From: Azohydromonas aeria
Lineage (GTDB): Bacteria; Pseudomonadota; Gammaproteobacteria; Burkholderiales; Burkholderiaceae_C
Reading direction: 5' to 3'
Assembly (NCBI RefSeq): GCF_009760915.1
Contig: NZ_VIDQ01000018.1
Coordinates: 1-64,000, forward strand
DNA length: 64,000 nt
Shown here one piece after another: positions 19,290-28,551 of this stretch. The position numbers were made by a program, and so were the translations under genes. The first letter of the stretch is position 1. The number at the start of each line of letters is the position of its first letter. The notes under the pieces were generated by a model. It did not search any database. It was not told where the DNA came from and saw nothing but the letters and a program-made list of their open reading frames with translations.

Positions 19290-19958
19290 ATGGAACTGGC
19301 TTTATTCGACCTCGACGGCACGCTGCTGCCCGGGGACTCCGACCACGCCTTCGGCGAATTCATGGTGCAGCTCGGCTGGGCCGACGGCGAGGCCTGGCGC
19401 GCGCGCAACGACGGCTTCTACGCCGACTACCAGGCCGGGCGGCTGGACCTGCCCGCGTACGTGGACTTCGCCACCTCGGCCTGGCGCAGCCGGCCCGAAG
19501 CCGAGGCGCTGGCCGCGCGCGAGCGCTTCATGCGCGAGGTGATCGCGCCGCAGATCCGGCCCCAGGCGCTGGCGCTGGTGAGGAAGCACCTCGACGCCGG
19601 GCACCTGTGCGCCGTCGTCACCGCCACCAACGAGTTCGTGACCGCGCCGATCGCCGCGGCCTTCGGCGTGGAGCACCTGATCGCGCTGCGCCTGGCGCGC
19701 GACGCGCAGGGCCGCGTCAGCGGCGCCATCGACGGCGTGCCCTCGTTCCGCGAGGGCAAGATCGAGCGCGTGCGCGACTGGCTCGCCGGCCTGGGCCTCG
19801 CGCAGGGCGACTTCGAGCGCGTGCACTTCTACAGCGACTCCACCAACGACCTGCCGCTGCTGGAGCAGGTCGATTCCCCGGTGGCCACCAACCCGGGCTC
19901 CGCGCTGGAGGCGATCGCCCTTGCGCGCGGCTGGCCCATCCTGAGGTTGTTCGCATGA
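19290..19958 (+). CDS. HAD-superfamily subfamily IB phosphatase
   Basis: A 222-aa haloacid dehalogenase-like phosphatase. Motif I is [14 protein letters not shown] (nucleophile Asp about residue 7), motif II is in [10 protein letters not shown], and motif III/IV in [14 protein letters not shown]. Subfamily IB includes SerB-like enzymes, and similar genes are annotated as phosphoserine-phosphatase-like or CicA-like; substrate here is not resolved. The start at 19290 follows AGGAAG. Its stop overlaps the pcnB start as ATGA, so the two are translationally coupled. Confidence 0.9.
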   Translation: MELALFDLDGTLLPGDSDHAFGEFMVQLGWADGEAWRARNDGFYADYQAGRLDLPAYVDFATSAWRSRPEAEALAARERFMREVIAPQIRPQALALVRKHLDAGHLCAVVTATNEFVTAPIAAAFGVEHLIALRLARDAQGRVSGAIDGVPSFREGKIERVRDWLAGLGLAQGDFERVHFYSDSTNDLPLLEQVDSPVATNPGSALEAIALARGWPILRLFA

Positions 19959-21535
19959 TCAAGACCCTCATCGGCCGGCTGCTGGGCGGCGGCAAGTCCG
20001 AGGCCAAGGCGCCGCGCATCCCGCTGGGCGAGCGCGTGGAGGTGCCGGAGTCCGAGCACGGCATCGACGCCGCGCTGCTCGACGAGCGCGCCGTCAGGGT
20101 GGTGCGCACGCTGCAGGAGGCGGGCTTCGAGGCCTACATCGTCGGCGGCGCGGTGCGCGACCTGCTCGTGGGCCTGCGGCCCAAGGACTTCGACGTGGCC
20201 ACCAACGCCACGCCCGAAGAGGTCAAGGGACTGTTCCGGCGCGCCTTCATCATCGGGCGGCGTTTCCGCATCGTGCACGTCATCTTCGGGCGCGGGCGCG
20301 ACCACGAGGTGGTGGAGGTGTCCACCTTCCGCGCCTACCTCGACGCCAGCGCCGCGGAGCAGGTGGAAGGCAACGAGAAGACCTCCAAGGGCGAGCTCGC
20401 CGGCAAGAGCCACGTGGTGGACGCCAGCGGCCGCGTGCTGCGCGACAACGTCTGGGGGCCGCAGATCGAGGATGCGGCGCGGCGCGACTTCACCATCAAC
20501 GCCCTGTACTACGACCCGACCACGCGCATCGTCGTGGACTACCACGGCGGCGTGCGCGACGTGAAGCGGCGGCTGCTGCGCATCATCGGCGAGCCCGAGC
20601 TGCGCTACCGCGAGGACCCGGTGCGGCTCATCCGCGTGGTGCGCTTCGCCGCCAAGCTGGGCTTCGAGATCGAGGCGCGCACGCGCGAGCCGATGCCGCG
20701 CGTGCTGGAGCTGCTGGAGAACGTGCCGATCTCGCGCATGTTCGACGAGATGATCAAGCTGCTGCAGACCGGCCATTCGCTGCGCAGCCTCGAGGAGCTG
20801 CGCAAGCACGGCATGCACCGCGTCTTCCCGCTGCTGGAGGTGGTGTTCAACGCCGACGAGGCGCGCGAGCGCTTCATCCGCCTGGCGCTGGAGGACACCG
20901 ACCGCCGCGTCGAGGAAGGCCGCGCCGTGGCGCCGAGCTTCATGCTGGCGTGCATGCTCTGGCACGACGTGCAGTCGCGCTGGACGCAGTTGCGCGAGGC
21001 CGGCGAGGCGCCGCTGCCGGCCCTGCAGCAGGCCATCGACGCGGTCTTCGACGCGCGCATCGGCGACATCTCCGGCCGCGGCAAGCTCGCCGGCGACATG
21101 CGCGAGATCTGGCTGATGCAGCCGCGCTTCGAGCGCCGCAGCGGCAACGCGCCCTTCGCGCTGGTGGAGCAGCCGCGCTTCCGCGCCGGCTACGACTTCC
21201 TGCGCCTGCGCGCCGACGTGGGCCAGGCCGAGCCCGAGCTGGCCGAGTGGTGGGAAGACTTCGCGCTGGGCACGGACGAGGAGCGCGACGCGCTGGTGGA
21301 GGCGGTGCGCGAGGCGCAGCACCCCTCGCGGCGCAAGCGCGGTGGTGGCGGCAGCGCGGCCCGGGACAAGGCGCCGCGCGAGGCCGCGCCGGCCGCGGCC
21401 GGCGTCGAGTCCTCCCCGGACACGCCGGCAGCCGAGGGCGATGCCGCCGCGCCCGCGCGCAAGCGCCGCCGGCGCCGGCGCAAGCCCGGCGGCGGCAGCG
21501 ACGCGGTCACGCCCGAGCCGCCGCCGTCGCTGTGA
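19955..21535 (+). CDS. pcnB: Poly(A) polymerase I
   Basis: Adds 3' poly(A) tails that mark RNA for decay. The 526-aa protein has the nucleotidyltransferase signature [10 protein letters not shown] with the catalytic DFDVAT carboxylates (about 68-90), the [13 protein letters not shown] motif and [14 protein letters not shown] in the RNA-binding head. The C-terminal 70 residues are an Arg/Ala/Pro-rich tail ([11 protein letters not shown]), typical of PcnB and likely an RNA contact. The start overlaps the HAD stop by ATGA, and its stop overlaps a possible GTG start for folK. Position 5' of folK is common in proteobacteria. Confidence 0.95.
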   Translation: MIKTLIGRLLGGGKSEAKAPRIPLGERVEVPESEHGIDAALLDERAVRVVRTLQEAGFEAYIVGGAVRDLLVGLRPKDFDVATNATPEEVKGLFRRAFIIGRRFRIVHVIFGRGRDHEVVEVSTFRAYLDASAAEQVEGNEKTSKGELAGKSHVVDASGRVLRDNVWGPQIEDAARRDFTINALYYDPTTRIVVDYHGGVRDVKRRLLRIIGEPELRYREDPVRLIRVVRFAAKLGFEIEARTREPMPRVLELLENVPISRMFDEMIKLLQTGHSLRSLEELRKHGMHRVFPLLEVVFNADEARERFIRLALEDTDRRVEEGRAVAPSFMLACMLWHDVQSRWTQLREAGEAPLPALQQAIDAVFDARIGDISGRGKLAGDMREIWLMQPRFERRSGNAPFALVEQPRFRAGYDFLRLRADVGQAEPELAEWWEDFALGTDEERDALVEAVREAQHPSRRKRGGGGSAARDKAPREAAPAAAGVESSPDTPAAEGDAAAPARKRRRRRRKPGGGSDAVTPEPPPSL

Positions 21536-21543
21536 GCGGCACC

Positions 21544-22050
21544 ATGGCGCCGCCGGTGCGCGCCTGGATCGGCCTGGGCGCCAACCTGGGCGATGCGCGC
21601 GAGACGCTGCGTGCGGCGCTGCGCGCACTCGCGGCGCTGCCGGGCTGCCGGCTCGCCGGCGTGTCCTCGCTGTGGCGCAGCGCGCCGGTGGATGCGCAGG
21701 GCCCCGACTTCCTCAACGCCGTGGCGGCGCTGGACACCACGCTCTCGCCCCTGGAGCTGCTGCGCGCGCTGCAGGCCATCGAGCTGGCACACGGGCGCGA
21801 GCGGCCGTACCGCAACGCGCCGCGCACGCTCGACCTGGACCTGCTGCTGCACGGCGACACCGTGCAGGCCGACCCGGTGCTGACGCTGCCGCACCCGCGC
21901 GCGCACGAACGCGCCTTCGTGCTGGCGCCGCTGGCCGAGCTGGCGCCGGCGCTGCACCTGCCCGGGCACGCGGCCTCTCTGGCGGGGCTGCTGCAGGGCA
22001 TGGCGGATCAGGCCATCGAGCGTCTGGCAGGCGACTGGTCCCGGGACTGA
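21544..22050 (+). CDS. folK: 2-amino-4-hydroxy-6-hydroxymethyldihydropteridine pyrophosphokinase
   Basis: Folate biosynthesis enzyme transferring pyrophosphate from ATP to 6-hydroxymethyl-dihydropterin. The 168-aa product shows the N-terminal GLGANLGD, the [19 protein letters not shown] region, the catalytic [19 protein letters not shown] motif with the Asp pair binding Mg2+, and [19 protein letters not shown]. The ATG at 21544 is chosen; an in-frame GTG at 21532 overlapping the pcnB stop (GTGA) would add four residues and couple translation. Confidence 0.95.
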   Translation: MAPPVRAWIGLGANLGDARETLRAALRALAALPGCRLAGVSSLWRSAPVDAQGPDFLNAVAALDTTLSPLELLRALQAIELAHGRERPYRNAPRTLDLDLLLHGDTVQADPVLTLPHPRAHERAFVLAPLAELAPALHLPGHAASLAGLLQGMADQAIERLAGDWSRD

Positions 22051-22110
22051 CGGCCTGCCGCGGCGGCCGCCGCTGCCTGGGGCGCCTGCACCGGCGCAGG
22101 CGGTCGCGGC

Positions 22111-22139
22111 GCGTCATGGGACTGTCACGTTGTCGTCAT
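22111..22139 (+). promoter_or_regulatory. Candidate PhoB box
   Basis: Three heptamers, GCGTCAT (22111), CTGTCAC (22122) and TCGTCAT (22133), lie at an exact 11-nt period, the arrangement of Pho boxes (CTGTCAT-N4-CTGTCAT). They precede the DUF47-PiT phosphate uptake genes. The last repeat is 42 nt before the TAGAAT -10 candidate, further than in classic PhoB promoters. Confidence 0.55.
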
Positions 22140-22181
22140 GATGCGCAGCGGCGCAGGCCCGGGCCGCCTGCGGCCGCCTCG

Positions 22182-22187
22182 TAGAAT
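22182..22187 (+). promoter_or_regulatory. Candidate -10 of the DUF47-PiT operon
   Basis: TAGAAT on the plus strand, about 92 nt before the first start codon, with no consensus -35, as expected for an activator-dependent promoter. Confidence 0.5.
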
Positions 22188-22279
22188 CGCCGGTTTGCCA
22201 AACTGAACCTTGCCGGGACGGCGCGCCATTTGCCGCGCGCTGCCGGCACGTCGGCCGCGCGGCCGGACGAGAGGACGAC

Positions 22280-22927
22280 ATGCTGTTTTCCAAGCTGCTG
22301 CCCAAGGAGGGCAATTTCTTCGAGCTGTTCAACCAGCACGGGTCGAAGATTGCCGAGGGCGCACGCGCTTTCATGCAGATGATCGAGCACTACGCCGATC
22401 CGGCGCTGCGCCAGCGCCATGCCGACGCGGTCGATGCCGCCGAGCACGACGCCGACAAGGTCACGGCCGAGGTCAACCGGCTGCTGCACAAGACCTTCAT
22501 CACGCCCATCGACCGCGAGCAGATCCTGTCGCTGATCAACGCGATGGACGATGTACTGGACCTGCTGCAGGACACCTCCGAGACCATGGCGCTGTACGAC
22601 GTGCACGCCGTCACGGAGGAGCTGCGCTCGCTGGCCGAGCTCAGCGTCAAGTGCTGCGAGCGCGTGCAGCACGCGGTGACGCTGCTGCCCAAGCTCAACG
22701 TGCCGGCGGTGGCCGAGGCCGCCATCAAGACCTGCGAGGAGATCGACAAGCTGGAGTCCGACGCCGACCGCGTCATGCGCAGCGCCATGTCGAAGCTGTT
22801 CCGCCAGGAGCCCGACGTGCGCGAGCTCATCAAGCTCAAGGCGATCTACGAGCAGCTGGAGTCGATCTCCGACCGCTGCGAGGACGTGGCCAACCTGATC
22901 GAGGGCATCGTCCTCGAAAACTCCTGA
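22280..22927 (+). CDS. DUF47 (PhoU-like) accessory protein of phosphate transporter
   Basis: A 215-aa, all-helical cytosolic protein of the DUF47/PhoU-like family. The sequence is dominated by charged amphipathic helices (EHDADKVTAEVNRLLHKTFITPIDREQI, and EIDKLESDADRVM). DUF47 proteins occur next to Pit permeases and are thought to modulate their activity. It starts MLFSKLLPKEGNFFELF after AGAGGACG. It lies 27 bp upstream of the PiT gene, presumably in one operon. Confidence 0.92.
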   Translation: MLFSKLLPKEGNFFELFNQHGSKIAEGARAFMQMIEHYADPALRQRHADAVDAAEHDADKVTAEVNRLLHKTFITPIDREQILSLINAMDDVLDLLQDTSETMALYDVHAVTEELRSLAELSVKCCERVQHAVTLLPKLNVPAVAEAAIKTCEEIDKLESDADRVMRSAMSKLFRQEPDVRELIKLKAIYEQLESISDRCEDVANLIEGIVLENS

Positions 22928-22954
22928 CGCCACGCGGCTGACCGCTCCCTTCCC

Positions 22955-23965
22955 ATGGACCCCATCCAGACCGGCTTCTGGGTCGTGGCACTGCTCGTGC
23001 TGCTGGCCCTGGCCTTCGACTTCATGAACGGCTTCCACGACGCGGCGAACTCGATCGCCACCGTCGTGTCCACCGGCGTGCTCAAGCCGCAGCAGGCGGT
23101 GCTCTTTGCCGCGTTCTTCAACGTGGTGGCGATCTTCGTGTTCCAGCTCAAGGTGGCCGCCACCGTGGGCAAGGGCATCGTCGATCCGTCGGTGGTGGAC
23201 CTGCACGTCATCTTCGGCGCGCTGGTGGGCGCCATCGTCTGGAACATCGTGACCTGGTTCTACGGCATCCCGTCGAGCTCGTCGCATGCGCTCATCGGCG
23301 GCATCGTCGGCGCCACGCTGGCCAAGGCCGGCCCGGACCCGCTGGTCTGGAGCGGGCTGCTCAAGACGGTGCTGTTCATCCTGGTGTCGCCCACGCTGGG
23401 CTTCCTGCTGGGCTCGCTGCTGATGGTGATCGTGGCCTGGCTGTTCAGGCGCACGACGCCGGTGCGCGTGGACAACTGGTTCCGGCGGCTGCAGCTGGTG
23501 TCGGCGGGGCTGTACTCGCTGGGCCACGGCGGCAACGATGCGCAGAAGACCATCGGCATCATCTGGCTGCTGCTCATCACCTCGGGCTACGCCACGGCCA
23601 GCGACAAGATGCCGCCGGCCTGGGTGATCTGGAGCTGCTACCTCGCCATCGGCATGGGCACCATGTTCGGCGGCTGGCGCATCGTGCAGACCATGGGCCA
23701 GCGCCTGACCAAGCTCAAGCCCGTGGGCGGCTTCTGCGCCGAGACGGGCGGCGCGATGACGCTGTTCTTCGCCACGGCGCTGGGCGTGCCGGTGTCGACC
23801 ACCCACACCATCACCGGCGCCATCGTCGGCGTGGGCTCCACGCAGCGCGCGTCCGCGGTGCGCTGGGGCGTGGCGGGCAACATCGTCTGGGCCTGGATCC
23901 TGACCATCCCGGCCGCCGCGGCGGTGGCGGCGCTGTCGTACTGGCTCAGCGAGCTGCTGTTCTGA
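22955..23965 (+). CDS. pit: Inorganic phosphate transporter, PiT family
   Basis: Inner-membrane low-affinity phosphate (metal phosphate) symporter of 336 aa. The PiT signatures appear in both inverted halves: DFMNGFHDAANSIATVVSTGVL near the N-terminus and HGGNDAQKTIGII plus GVPVSTTHTITGAIVGVG in the second half. About nine to ten hydrophobic helices are evident. It is cotranscribed with the DUF47 gene and followed by a strong terminator. PhoB control is suggested by the upstream repeats, which would be atypical for E. coli pitA but is seen for some pit genes elsewhere. Confidence 0.95.
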   Translation: MDPIQTGFWVVALLVLLALAFDFMNGFHDAANSIATVVSTGVLKPQQAVLFAAFFNVVAIFVFQLKVAATVGKGIVDPSVVDLHVIFGALVGAIVWNIVTWFYGIPSSSSHALIGGIVGATLAKAGPDPLVWSGLLKTVLFILVSPTLGFLLGSLLMVIVAWLFRRTTPVRVDNWFRRLQLVSAGLYSLGHGGNDAQKTIGIIWLLLITSGYATASDKMPPAWVIWSCYLAIGMGTMFGGWRIVQTMGQRLTKLKPVGGFCAETGGAMTLFFATALGVPVSTTHTITGAIVGVGSTQRASAVRWGVAGNIVWAWILTIPAAAAVAALSYWLSELLF

Positions 23966-24021
23966 TCCTTCGGCGCACCGGGCGGCGCCTGCCGCCGAAG
24001 ACCCCCCGACACTCCTGGCAC

Positions 24022-24046
24022 AGGCCCGCCTCCCGGCGGGCCTTTT
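24022..24046 (+). terminator. Rho-independent terminator after pit
   Basis: AGGCCCGCC-TCCC-GGCGGGCC followed by TTTT; a 9-bp GC stem with a short T tract. A second longer hairpin (CTTCGGCG/CGCCGAAG arms) lies just upstream at about 23967-24000. Confidence 0.85.
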
Positions 24047-24058
24047 CCCATGTCGGGC

Positions 24059-24526
24059 TCACTGGCTGATCTGGCGCGCCTGCTCGATCTGCCACTCGAA
24101 GTAGCGCTGGCCGCTGAAGGCGATGGTGGCCATGAGCACGCCCGCGCCCAGCATCAGCGCGGCGATGGCGCCCAGCACCGGGCCCCAGCGCGTGTCCTGC
24201 ACCGGCCAGCCCGGGTTGTGGCGCGCGTCCCAGCGCGCGTCGGGCGTGAGGGCGTAGAGGATGGCGCACAGCATGGCCTGCGCCACCATCAGCCCCAGCA
24301 GCGGGATCAGCGCCCAGGCGACGCGGTCGTCCAGGCCGAGCTCCAGCATGCGGCGCACGCCCAGCACCCCGGCCAGCGTCGGCAGCGGGTGCAGCCAGCC
24401 CAGCGCGTCGCGCCAGCCGTGCAGATAGAAACGGTGCAGGCCCAGGCTGCCGCCCAGCAGCGCGATCCAGGTGGCCAGGGTCTTGGACCTGTAGGAGCGC
24501 GCGGGCAGGTCGTCGGATTCGCTCAC
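24059..24526 (-). CDS. TM2-domain membrane protein
   Basis: A 155-aa membrane protein. From a GTG at 24526 it starts VSESDDLPARSYRSKTLATW, then a TM2-type segment with GGSLGLHRFYLHGWRDALGW, the hallmark GxxGxHRFYLG-like motif, and two or three further hydrophobic helices. The GTG overlaps the stop of the upstream GNAT gene (GTGA), so translation is coupled. Function unknown. Codons further upstream in this frame read through the GNAT gene and are not used. Confidence 0.8.
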   Translation of the reverse strand: MSESDDLPARSYRSKTLATWIALLGGSLGLHRFYLHGWRDALGWLHPLPTLAGVLGVRRMLELGLDDRVAWALIPLLGLMVAQAMLCAILYALTPDARWDARHNPGWPVQDTRWGPVLGAIAALMLGAGVLMATIAFSGQRYFEWQIEQARQISQ

Positions 24527-25062
24527 GCGGCGCGCTCCACGGGCGGCGTGGCGGCGCCGTCGCCCAGCGCGCGCTGCATCAGCACCACGTCGATCCAGCG
24601 CCCGAACTTCCAGCCCGCGGCGGCGTGGCCGCCGCAGCGCTCGAAGCCGCAGGCCGCGTGCAGCCCGATGGAGGCGGCGTTGGCCGAGTCGCCGATGACG
24701 GCCACCATCTGGCGCGCGCCGCGCGCCTCGCACTGCGCCATGAGCTCGGCCAGCAGCGCGCGGCCCACGCCCTGGCCGCGGGCCTCGGGGTCGAGGTAGA
24801 TGGAGTCCTCCAGGCAGAAGCGGAAGGCCGGGCGCGGGCGCAGCTGGTTGGCGTAGGCGTAGCCCAGCACCGTGCCGCCGCGCTCGGCCACGAGCCAGGG
24901 CCAGCCGCGGCCGAGCACGTCCTCGCGCCGGCGCAGCATCTCCTCGGCCGAGGGCGCCTCGGTCTCGAAGGTGGCCGTGCCGTGCAGCACGTGGTGCGCG
25001 TAGATGCGGGCGACGGCAGTGAAATCCTCGGGCGTGCTCGGTCGGATCAGCAGGGGGCTCAT
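24523..25062 (-). CDS. GNAT N-acetyltransferase, phosphinothricin acetyltransferase-like
   Basis: A 179-aa acetyl-CoA-dependent N-acetyltransferase. It starts MSPLLIRPSTPEDFTAVARIYAHHV; the acetyl-CoA loop is DPEARGQGVGRALLAEL (R/Q-x-x-G-x-G/A) and the C-terminal GFERCGGHAAAGWKFGRWIDVVLMQ matches the Pat/Bar-YwnH-MnaT group, which acetylate phosphinothricin or methionine analogues. The native substrate is not determined. The start at 25062 is set by similarity; there is no good Shine-Dalgarno. Confidence 0.88.
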   Translation of the reverse strand: MSPLLIRPSTPEDFTAVARIYAHHVLHGTATFETEAPSAEEMLRRREDVLGRGWPWLVAERGGTVLGYAYANQLRPRPAFRFCLEDSIYLDPEARGQGVGRALLAELMAQCEARGARQMVAVIGDSANAASIGLHAACGFERCGGHAAAGWKFGRWIDVVLMQRALGDGAATPPVERAA

Positions 25063-25148
25063 GGGTCGGAAAAGGGCGTGCAGTCGTGCGGGCGTGAAAA
25101 AGGGCGGGACCTTGTCGCCCGCATGGGGGATGGGCGAATCGGTCAGTT

Positions 25149-25154
25149 TATAAT
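25149..25154 (+). promoter_or_regulatory. Candidate rpsP operon -10
   Basis: TATAAT on the plus strand, about 190 nt upstream of rpsP, implying a long leader on the ribosomal operon mRNA. Confidence 0.55.
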
Positions 25155-25343
25155 GCGCGGTTTCGGTGCTGGCCGGCCGAGAGGCTTGCGCGTATCTAAC
25201 GGCACCGAAAAAACCAGCGCGCCGCGCGCGCCGCCGCACAAGTGTTGCGGCAGGTGTGCGCGGCGCTGTTCTCGATCTGCCTGACCTGCCCGTGTCCCTG
25301 GTGCGGCGATCGTTTCCATCCTGCACATCAAGAGTCAACCAAC

Positions 25344-25682
25344 ATGGTCGTCATTCGTCTGGCCCGCGGCGGTTCCAAGAAGCGCCCCTTCTACAACATC
25401 GTGGTGGCCGAGTCGCGCGAGCGTCGCGACGGTCGCTTCATCGAGCGCGTGGGCTTCTACAACCCCGTGGCTTCCGGCGCCGAGCAGCCGCTGCGCGTGG
25501 CGCTGGAGCGCGTGAGCTACTGGACCGGCGTGGGCGCGCAGCTGTCGCCCACCGTGGCGCGCCTGATCGGCGAGGCCAAGAAGGCCACCGCCGGCCAGGC
25601 CCCGGCCGCCGTCGCCGCCGCGGCTGAGCCCGCCGTCGCCGCCGCTGCTCCCGCCGAGCAGCCGGCCGCCGCTGCCGAGTAA
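25344..25682 (+). CDS. rpsP: 30S ribosomal protein S16
   Basis: Small-subunit protein assembling with the 5' domain of 16S r[44 protein letters not shown] is diagnostic. At 112 aa it is about 30 residues longer than E. coli S16 because of an Ala/Pro/Glu-rich tail after residue 85. It is the first gene of rpsP-rimM-trmD, with rplS following. Confidence 0.98.
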   Translation: MVVIRLARGGSKKRPFYNIVVAESRERRDGRFIERVGFYNPVASGAEQPLRVALERVSYWTGVGAQLSPTVARLIGEAKKATAGQAPAAVAAAAEPAVAAAAPAEQPAAAAE

Positions 25683-25716
25683 TCGGCTCGCCCCCGGCCC
25701 TTCACGCGACGACTGC

Positions 25717-26304
25717 ATGTCCGCCTGGTCTTCCGACGAGCCCGTTTGGCCCGAAGACGCGGTGGAAGTCGGCCGCGTGCTGGGCGCGTGGGGCATCAAG
25801 GGCTGGATCAAGGTCCAGCCCTTCGCCAGCGATCCGCAGGCGCTGTTCTCCTCGCGGCGCTGGTTCCTGCAGCCGCCGGAGAAGCTGCCCGCGGCTGCCG
25901 CTGCGGCTTTCCCGAGGCTGCTCAAGGTCACGGCCGCGCGCGAGCAGGGCGACGGCGTCGTCGCCAGCGCGCAGGAGCTGCCCGACCGCAACGCGGCCGA
26001 GGCGCTCAAGGGCGCGCGCATCTTCGTCTCGCGCGCCAGCTTCCCGACCGCCGCCGAGGGCGAGTACTACTGGGTGGACCTGATCGGGCTGGAGGTCGTG
26101 AACCGCGAGGGCATCGTCCTCGGCACGGTCACGGACCTGCTGGCCACGGGCCCGCACAGCGTGCTGCGCGTGCAGCCCGCCGAGACGCCCGCGGGCATGA
26201 CGGCGCTCGAAGCCGAGCGGCTGATCCCCTTCGTCGAGGCCTACGTCGACCAGGTGGACCTGGCGCAAAAGCGCATCACGGTCGACTGGGGCGCCGACTA
26301 CTGA
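25717..26304 (+). CDS. rimM: 16S rRNA processing protein RimM
   Basis: Assembly factor for the 30S head, binding S19. The 195-aa product has the N-terminal RimM barrel (VEVGRVLGAWGIKGWIKVQPF, and NAAEALKGARIFV) and the C-terminal PRC-like barrel (EYYWVDLIGLEVVNREGIVLGTV, IPFVEAYVDQVDLAQKRITVDWG). It lies between rpsP and trmD in the classical order, 34 bp after rpsP. Confidence 0.97.
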   Translation: MSAWSSDEPVWPEDAVEVGRVLGAWGIKGWIKVQPFASDPQALFSSRRWFLQPPEKLPAAAAAAFPRLLKVTAAREQGDGVVASAQELPDRNAAEALKGARIFVSRASFPTAAEGEYYWVDLIGLEVVNREGIVLGTVTDLLATGPHSVLRVQPAETPAGMTALEAERLIPFVEAYVDQVDLAQKRITVDWGADY

Positions 26305-26340
26305 TTCCCTGACTGACGCCGCCCGCGCGCGGCGCACGCC

Positions 26341-27141
26341 TTGTCCGCCGTGCTGCGCTTCGACGTCATCACCCTGTTCCCCGAGCTGTTCGTGCCGCAC
26401 CTGGAGGTGGGCGTGACGCGCCGTGCCTACGCCAGCGGCGCGCTGCAGCTGCAGCTGTGGCCGCTGCGCGACTTTGCCGAGGGCAACTACCGCCGCGTGG
26501 ACGACCGCCCCTTCGGCGGCGGCCCGGGCATGGTCATGATGGCCCCGCCGCTGGAGCGCGCGCTCGATGCCGTGCGCGACGCGCGCGGGGAGGGCGCCGA
26601 GCCCGGAGCGGCCTGCGCGCCGCTGATCCACTTCTCGCCCACCGGCCGGCGCCTGGACCAGGCACTGGTACGCGAGCTCGCCGCCGGTCCCGGCGCCGTG
26701 CTGCTGTGCGGGCGCTACGAGGGCATCGACCAGCGCTTCATCGACCGCCACGTGGACCTGGAGCTGAGTGTGGGCGACTTCGTGCTCTCCGGCGGCGAGC
26801 TGCCGGCGCTGGTGCTGCTCGACGCCGTGGCGCGGCTGCTGCCCGGCGTGCTGCAGGACGCGGCCTCGCACCAGCAGGACAGCTTCGAGGACGGGCTGCT
26901 CGACTGCCCGCACTACAGCCGCCCGGAGCAGCTGCCGCGTGCGGACGGCGGCTTCGACGCCGTGCCCGAGGTGCTGCTCTCCGGCCACCACGGCCGCATC
27001 GCGCGCTGGCGCCGCGAGCGCTCGCTGGCCATCACGGCGCAGCGGCGCCCGGACCTGATCGCCGCGGCGCGCGCCGCCGGGCGCCTGAGCCGTGCCGATG
27101 AAGAATTCCTGCGCACGCTGCCGGCCGCGCCGGCGGCCTGA
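26341..27141 (+). CDS. trmD: tRNA (guanine-N1)-methyltransferase
   Basis: SPOUT-family enzyme making m1G37 in tRNAs with G36G37, preventing frameshifts. The 266-aa protein shows [11 protein letters not shown] at the N-terminus, [14 protein letters not shown], the knotted SAM site [19 protein letters not shown] and [29 protein letters not shown]. The start is TTG at 26341 ([12 protein letters not shown]), 36 bp after rimM; no ATG lies before the conserved first strand. Confidence 0.97.
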   Translation: MSAVLRFDVITLFPELFVPHLEVGVTRRAYASGALQLQLWPLRDFAEGNYRRVDDRPFGGGPGMVMMAPPLERALDAVRDARGEGAEPGAACAPLIHFSPTGRRLDQALVRELAAGPGAVLLCGRYEGIDQRFIDRHVDLELSVGDFVLSGGELPALVLLDAVARLLPGVLQDAASHQQDSFEDGLLDCPHYSRPEQLPRADGGFDAVPEVLLSGHHGRIARWRRERSLAITAQRRPDLIAAARAAGRLSRADEEFLRTLPAAPAA

Positions 27142-27188
27142 ATCCCGCTTGATCCCCGGGATTGAGCGGGGAGCCCTTTGACTTGGCA

Positions 27189-27194
27189 TATAAT
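27189..27194 (+). promoter_or_regulatory. Candidate rplS -10
   Basis: Consensus TATAAT about 115 nt upstream of rplS, indicating that rplS can be transcribed apart from rpsP-rimM-trmD. TTGACT lies too close (27178) to be a canonical -35. Confidence 0.55.
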
Positions 27195-27309
27195 CGAGGG
27201 CTTTTCGATCCTCTGCCGGGCGAAATTCCTTCGCAGCCCGCGCTTGTCATCCTGACTTGAGCGCAGGCCAACAACCCGAGCGTGCCGGCACGATCCCTTG
27301 GAGAACCCC

Positions 27310-27663
27310 ATGGACCTGATCCAGACCCTCGAGCAGGAAGAAATTGCTCGCCTGAACAAGACCATCCCGGCGTTTGCCCCCGGCGACACCGTGATCGTCA
27401 GCGTCAACGTCGTCGAAGGCACCCGCAAGCGCGTGCAGGCCTACGAAGGCGTCGTGATCGCCAAGCGCAACCGCGGCCTCAACAGCAGCTTCATCGTGCG
27501 CAAGATCTCCAGCGGCGAAGGCGTGGAGCGCACGTTCCAGCTGTACAGCCCGCTGATCTCCAGCATCGAAGTCAAGCGCCGCGGCGACGTGCGCCGCGCC
27601 AAGCTCTACTACCTGCGCCAGCGCAGCGGCAAGTCGGCCCGCATCAAGGAAAAGCTGGCCTAA
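27310..27663 (+). CDS. rplS: 50S ribosomal protein L19
   Basis: Large-subunit protein at the 30S-50S interface. The 117-aa sequence [20 protein letters not shown], then [46 protein letters not shown] and the basic end [21 protein letters not shown], is diagnostic. The start is preceded by GGAGA. A strong terminator follows. Confidence 0.98.
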   Translation: MDLIQTLEQEEIARLNKTIPAFAPGDTVIVSVNVVEGTRKRVQAYEGVVIAKRNRGLNSSFIVRKISSGEGVERTFQLYSPLISSIEVKRRGDVRRAKLYYLRQRSGKSARIKEKLA

Positions 27664-27710
27664 GGTCCTGCCCGGGGCCGGCGACATGGCCGCCCCCGGC
27701 ACGTACCGCC

Positions 27711-27735
27711 AAAGCCGCCTTCGGGCGGCTTTTTC
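27711..27735 (+). terminator. Rho-independent terminator after rplS
   Basis: AAAGCCGCC-TTC-GGGCGGCTTTTT: GC stem with a short loop and five T residues, ending the ribosomal gene transcript before the Nudix gene. Confidence 0.92.
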
Positions 27736-27747
27736 GTTGCCGGGCCT

Positions 27748-28443
27748 ATGCTCGAAGGCATGGCCCAACTGATCCTCGATCCCCAGGCCGTGCCGGTCAT
27801 CGGCATGGACGAACACCTGCCCGCCGTGGCGCCGGCGCAGCTCACCAGCGCCGCGCTGCGCCGGCGCTTCGCACATCCGCCGCCGTGGCAGCCCGAGACC
27901 CGCGCCGACGGCCGCGAGGGCCTGCCGGTCAAGGCCGAGGCCTCGGTGCTGGTGCCGCTGGTCGAGCATGCCGACGGCACGCTGCACGTGCTGCTGACGC
28001 AGCGCACGGCGCACCTGAAAGCGCACGCGGGGCAGATCAGCTTTCCCGGCGGCCGCGCCGAAGCCACGGACGCCGACGCCGTGGCCACCGCGCTGCGCGA
28101 GGCGCAGGAGGAGGTGGGGCTGGAGCCGGCGCAGGTGCAGGTGATCGGCACGCTGCCGGCCTACACCACCATCACCGCCTTTCGCGTCACGCCGGTGGTG
28201 GGGCTGCTGGCCGCGCCCTATGCGCTGCGCATCGACCCGTTCGAGGTAGCCGAGGCTTTCGAGGTGCCGCTGGCCTGGCTGATGAACCCGGCGCACCATC
28301 GTCGCCACCGCATCGAGCTCGACGGCGCGCCGCGGCAGTTCCTGTCCATGCCCTGGACCGCCGCGGGCAGCCAGCGCGAATACTTCATCTGGGGCGCCAC
28401 CGCGGCCATGCTGCGCAACCTCTACCGCTTCCTGGCGGCCTGA
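27748..28443 (+). CDS. CoA pyrophosphatase, Nudix family (NudL-like)
   Basis: A 231-aa Nudix hydrolase of the CoA-diphosphatase type. The Nudix box is GGRAEATDADAVATALREAQEEVGL (GX5EX7REUXEEXGU) at about 98-122, preceded by the UPF0035 LLTQRTAHLKAHAGQISFPGG signature that is typical of CoA/NADH pyrophosphatases. A start four codons downstream (MAQLILD) is also possible. It starts only 13 bp after the terminator of rplS. Confidence 0.9.
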   Translation: MLEGMAQLILDPQAVPVIGMDEHLPAVAPAQLTSAALRRRFAHPPPWQPETRADGREGLPVKAEASVLVPLVEHADGTLHVLLTQRTAHLKAHAGQISFPGGRAEATDADAVATALREAQEEVGLEPAQVQVIGTLPAYTTITAFRVTPVVGLLAAPYALRIDPFEVAEAFEVPLAWLMNPAHHRRHRIELDGAPRQFLSMPWTAAGSQREYFIWGATAAMLRNLYRFLAA

Positions 28444-28551
28444 CGCCGGTCCGGCCTCCCGCCGCGGGGGCCGCGGGACCGGCGCGCAGCCGTTGCCGGC
28501 GCACCAGCCGTGCACCTGAACGGGTGATTGCCATCGGTATGATCGACGGCA

